DNA from: CAWDCV01 sp963728125
GTDB taxonomy: Bacteria; Actinomycetota; Actinomycetes; CAWDCV01
Length of the DNA stretch: 64,000 bases
Direction: 5' to 3'
Assembly (NCBI GenBank): GCA_963728125.1
Contig: CAVSIZ010000015.1
Coordinates: 211,568-275,567, forward strand
Position 1 is the first letter of the stretch. Every line of letters begins with the position of its first letter. The position numbers were made by a program, and so were the translations under genes. The notes beneath the pieces are model-generated. The model was not told the origin of the DNA. It did not search any database and saw nothing but the letters and a program-made list of their open reading frames with translations. Shown here piece after piece: positions 63,862 to 64,000 of the stretch.

Positions 63862-64000
63862 CCCTCGGCCGATCGCATAGACCGAGACACAAGCGTGCAG
63901 GGGACGATCAGGTCGCGGTAGGCAGCGCTCGATCTCGTCCGGCTGTTGCAGTACGAGCCGCGCTGGACGATGTCGGCGCTGACTCGGCCCTGTCGGCAGG

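Overview
The window is high-GC DNA that reads like an actinomycete (Actinomycetota) chromosome. The clearest markers are the chain galU - moeA/glp - moaC - mogA - rimJ ending in a SepX/GlpR-type divisome protein, the frequent GTG/TTG starts, a ClgR/PopR-type XRE regulator beside clpP, BTAD and LuxR-type regulators, and a STAS / anti-sigma kinase / SpoIIE-phosphatase cassette. The species cannot be named from the sequence alone.

Region A (1-22,204) looks like ordinary, tightly packed chromosome. It holds a YCII-like protein, an ArsR-SRPBCC regulator, a RibD-C reductase, VapBC next to tRNA-Arg(CCT), an XRE regulator convergent with ClpP, a methyltransferase / metallo-hydrolase / aldo-keto reductase run, MscL, a SAF-domain protein, an FmdB zinc ribbon, a K+/H+ antiporter, penicillin acylase, a BTAD-alpha/beta-hydrolase fusion and a P450. 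5-formyl-THF cyclo-ligase, a GGDEF protein, galU and the molybdenum-cofactor genes follow. galU-moeA-moaC-mogA-rimJ overlap one another by 4 bp at every junction. I saw no broken gene here. tRNA-Ala(CGC) closes the region.

Region B (22,205 to about 60,700) is accessory and partly decayed. It begins directly at the 3' end of tRNA-Ala with a MobC-like fragment, an 18-bp palindrome and a 41-bp tandem repeat. Small genes of unknown function follow, then a broken N6-adenine-type methyltransferase and a DUF5131 (Gp37/Gp68, three-Cys-motif) gene with a shortened TcmP-like neighbour. From 27.5 to 37.7 kb there are truncated or frameshifted genes (GH13, IS30 transposase, BASS symporter, SUMF1-like, phosphoesterase, TMEM175, LuxR-type ATPase) mixed with intact ones (K+ channel, aquaporin, DUF2252); membrane channels and transporters are unusually common. 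From 39 to 53 kb a short repeat recurs at least five times, always in the same orientation, between unrelated gene blocks: DUF998; nitronate monooxygenase, propeller protein and IS3; secreted proteins and an IS21 remnant. From 51.8 to 57.4 kb lie partner-switching signalling genes: an anti-sigma-type ATPase, and a second one in an operon with STAS and SpoIIE proteins.

Region C (60,747-63,861) is an intact unit: a TetR regulator divergent from an FAD-linked oxidase, with palindromic operator-like sites between them, followed by an alpha/beta hydrolase.

Broken frames are confined to region B, so they look like real decay of acquired DNA rather than uniform sequencing error. The least explained signals are the dispersed same-strand repeat, the 35-bp duplication at 37.8 and 44.9 kb, the overlapping pair of unknown genes at 24.55-25.04 kb, and the run of unrecognised secreted proteins at 44.7-51.1 kb.
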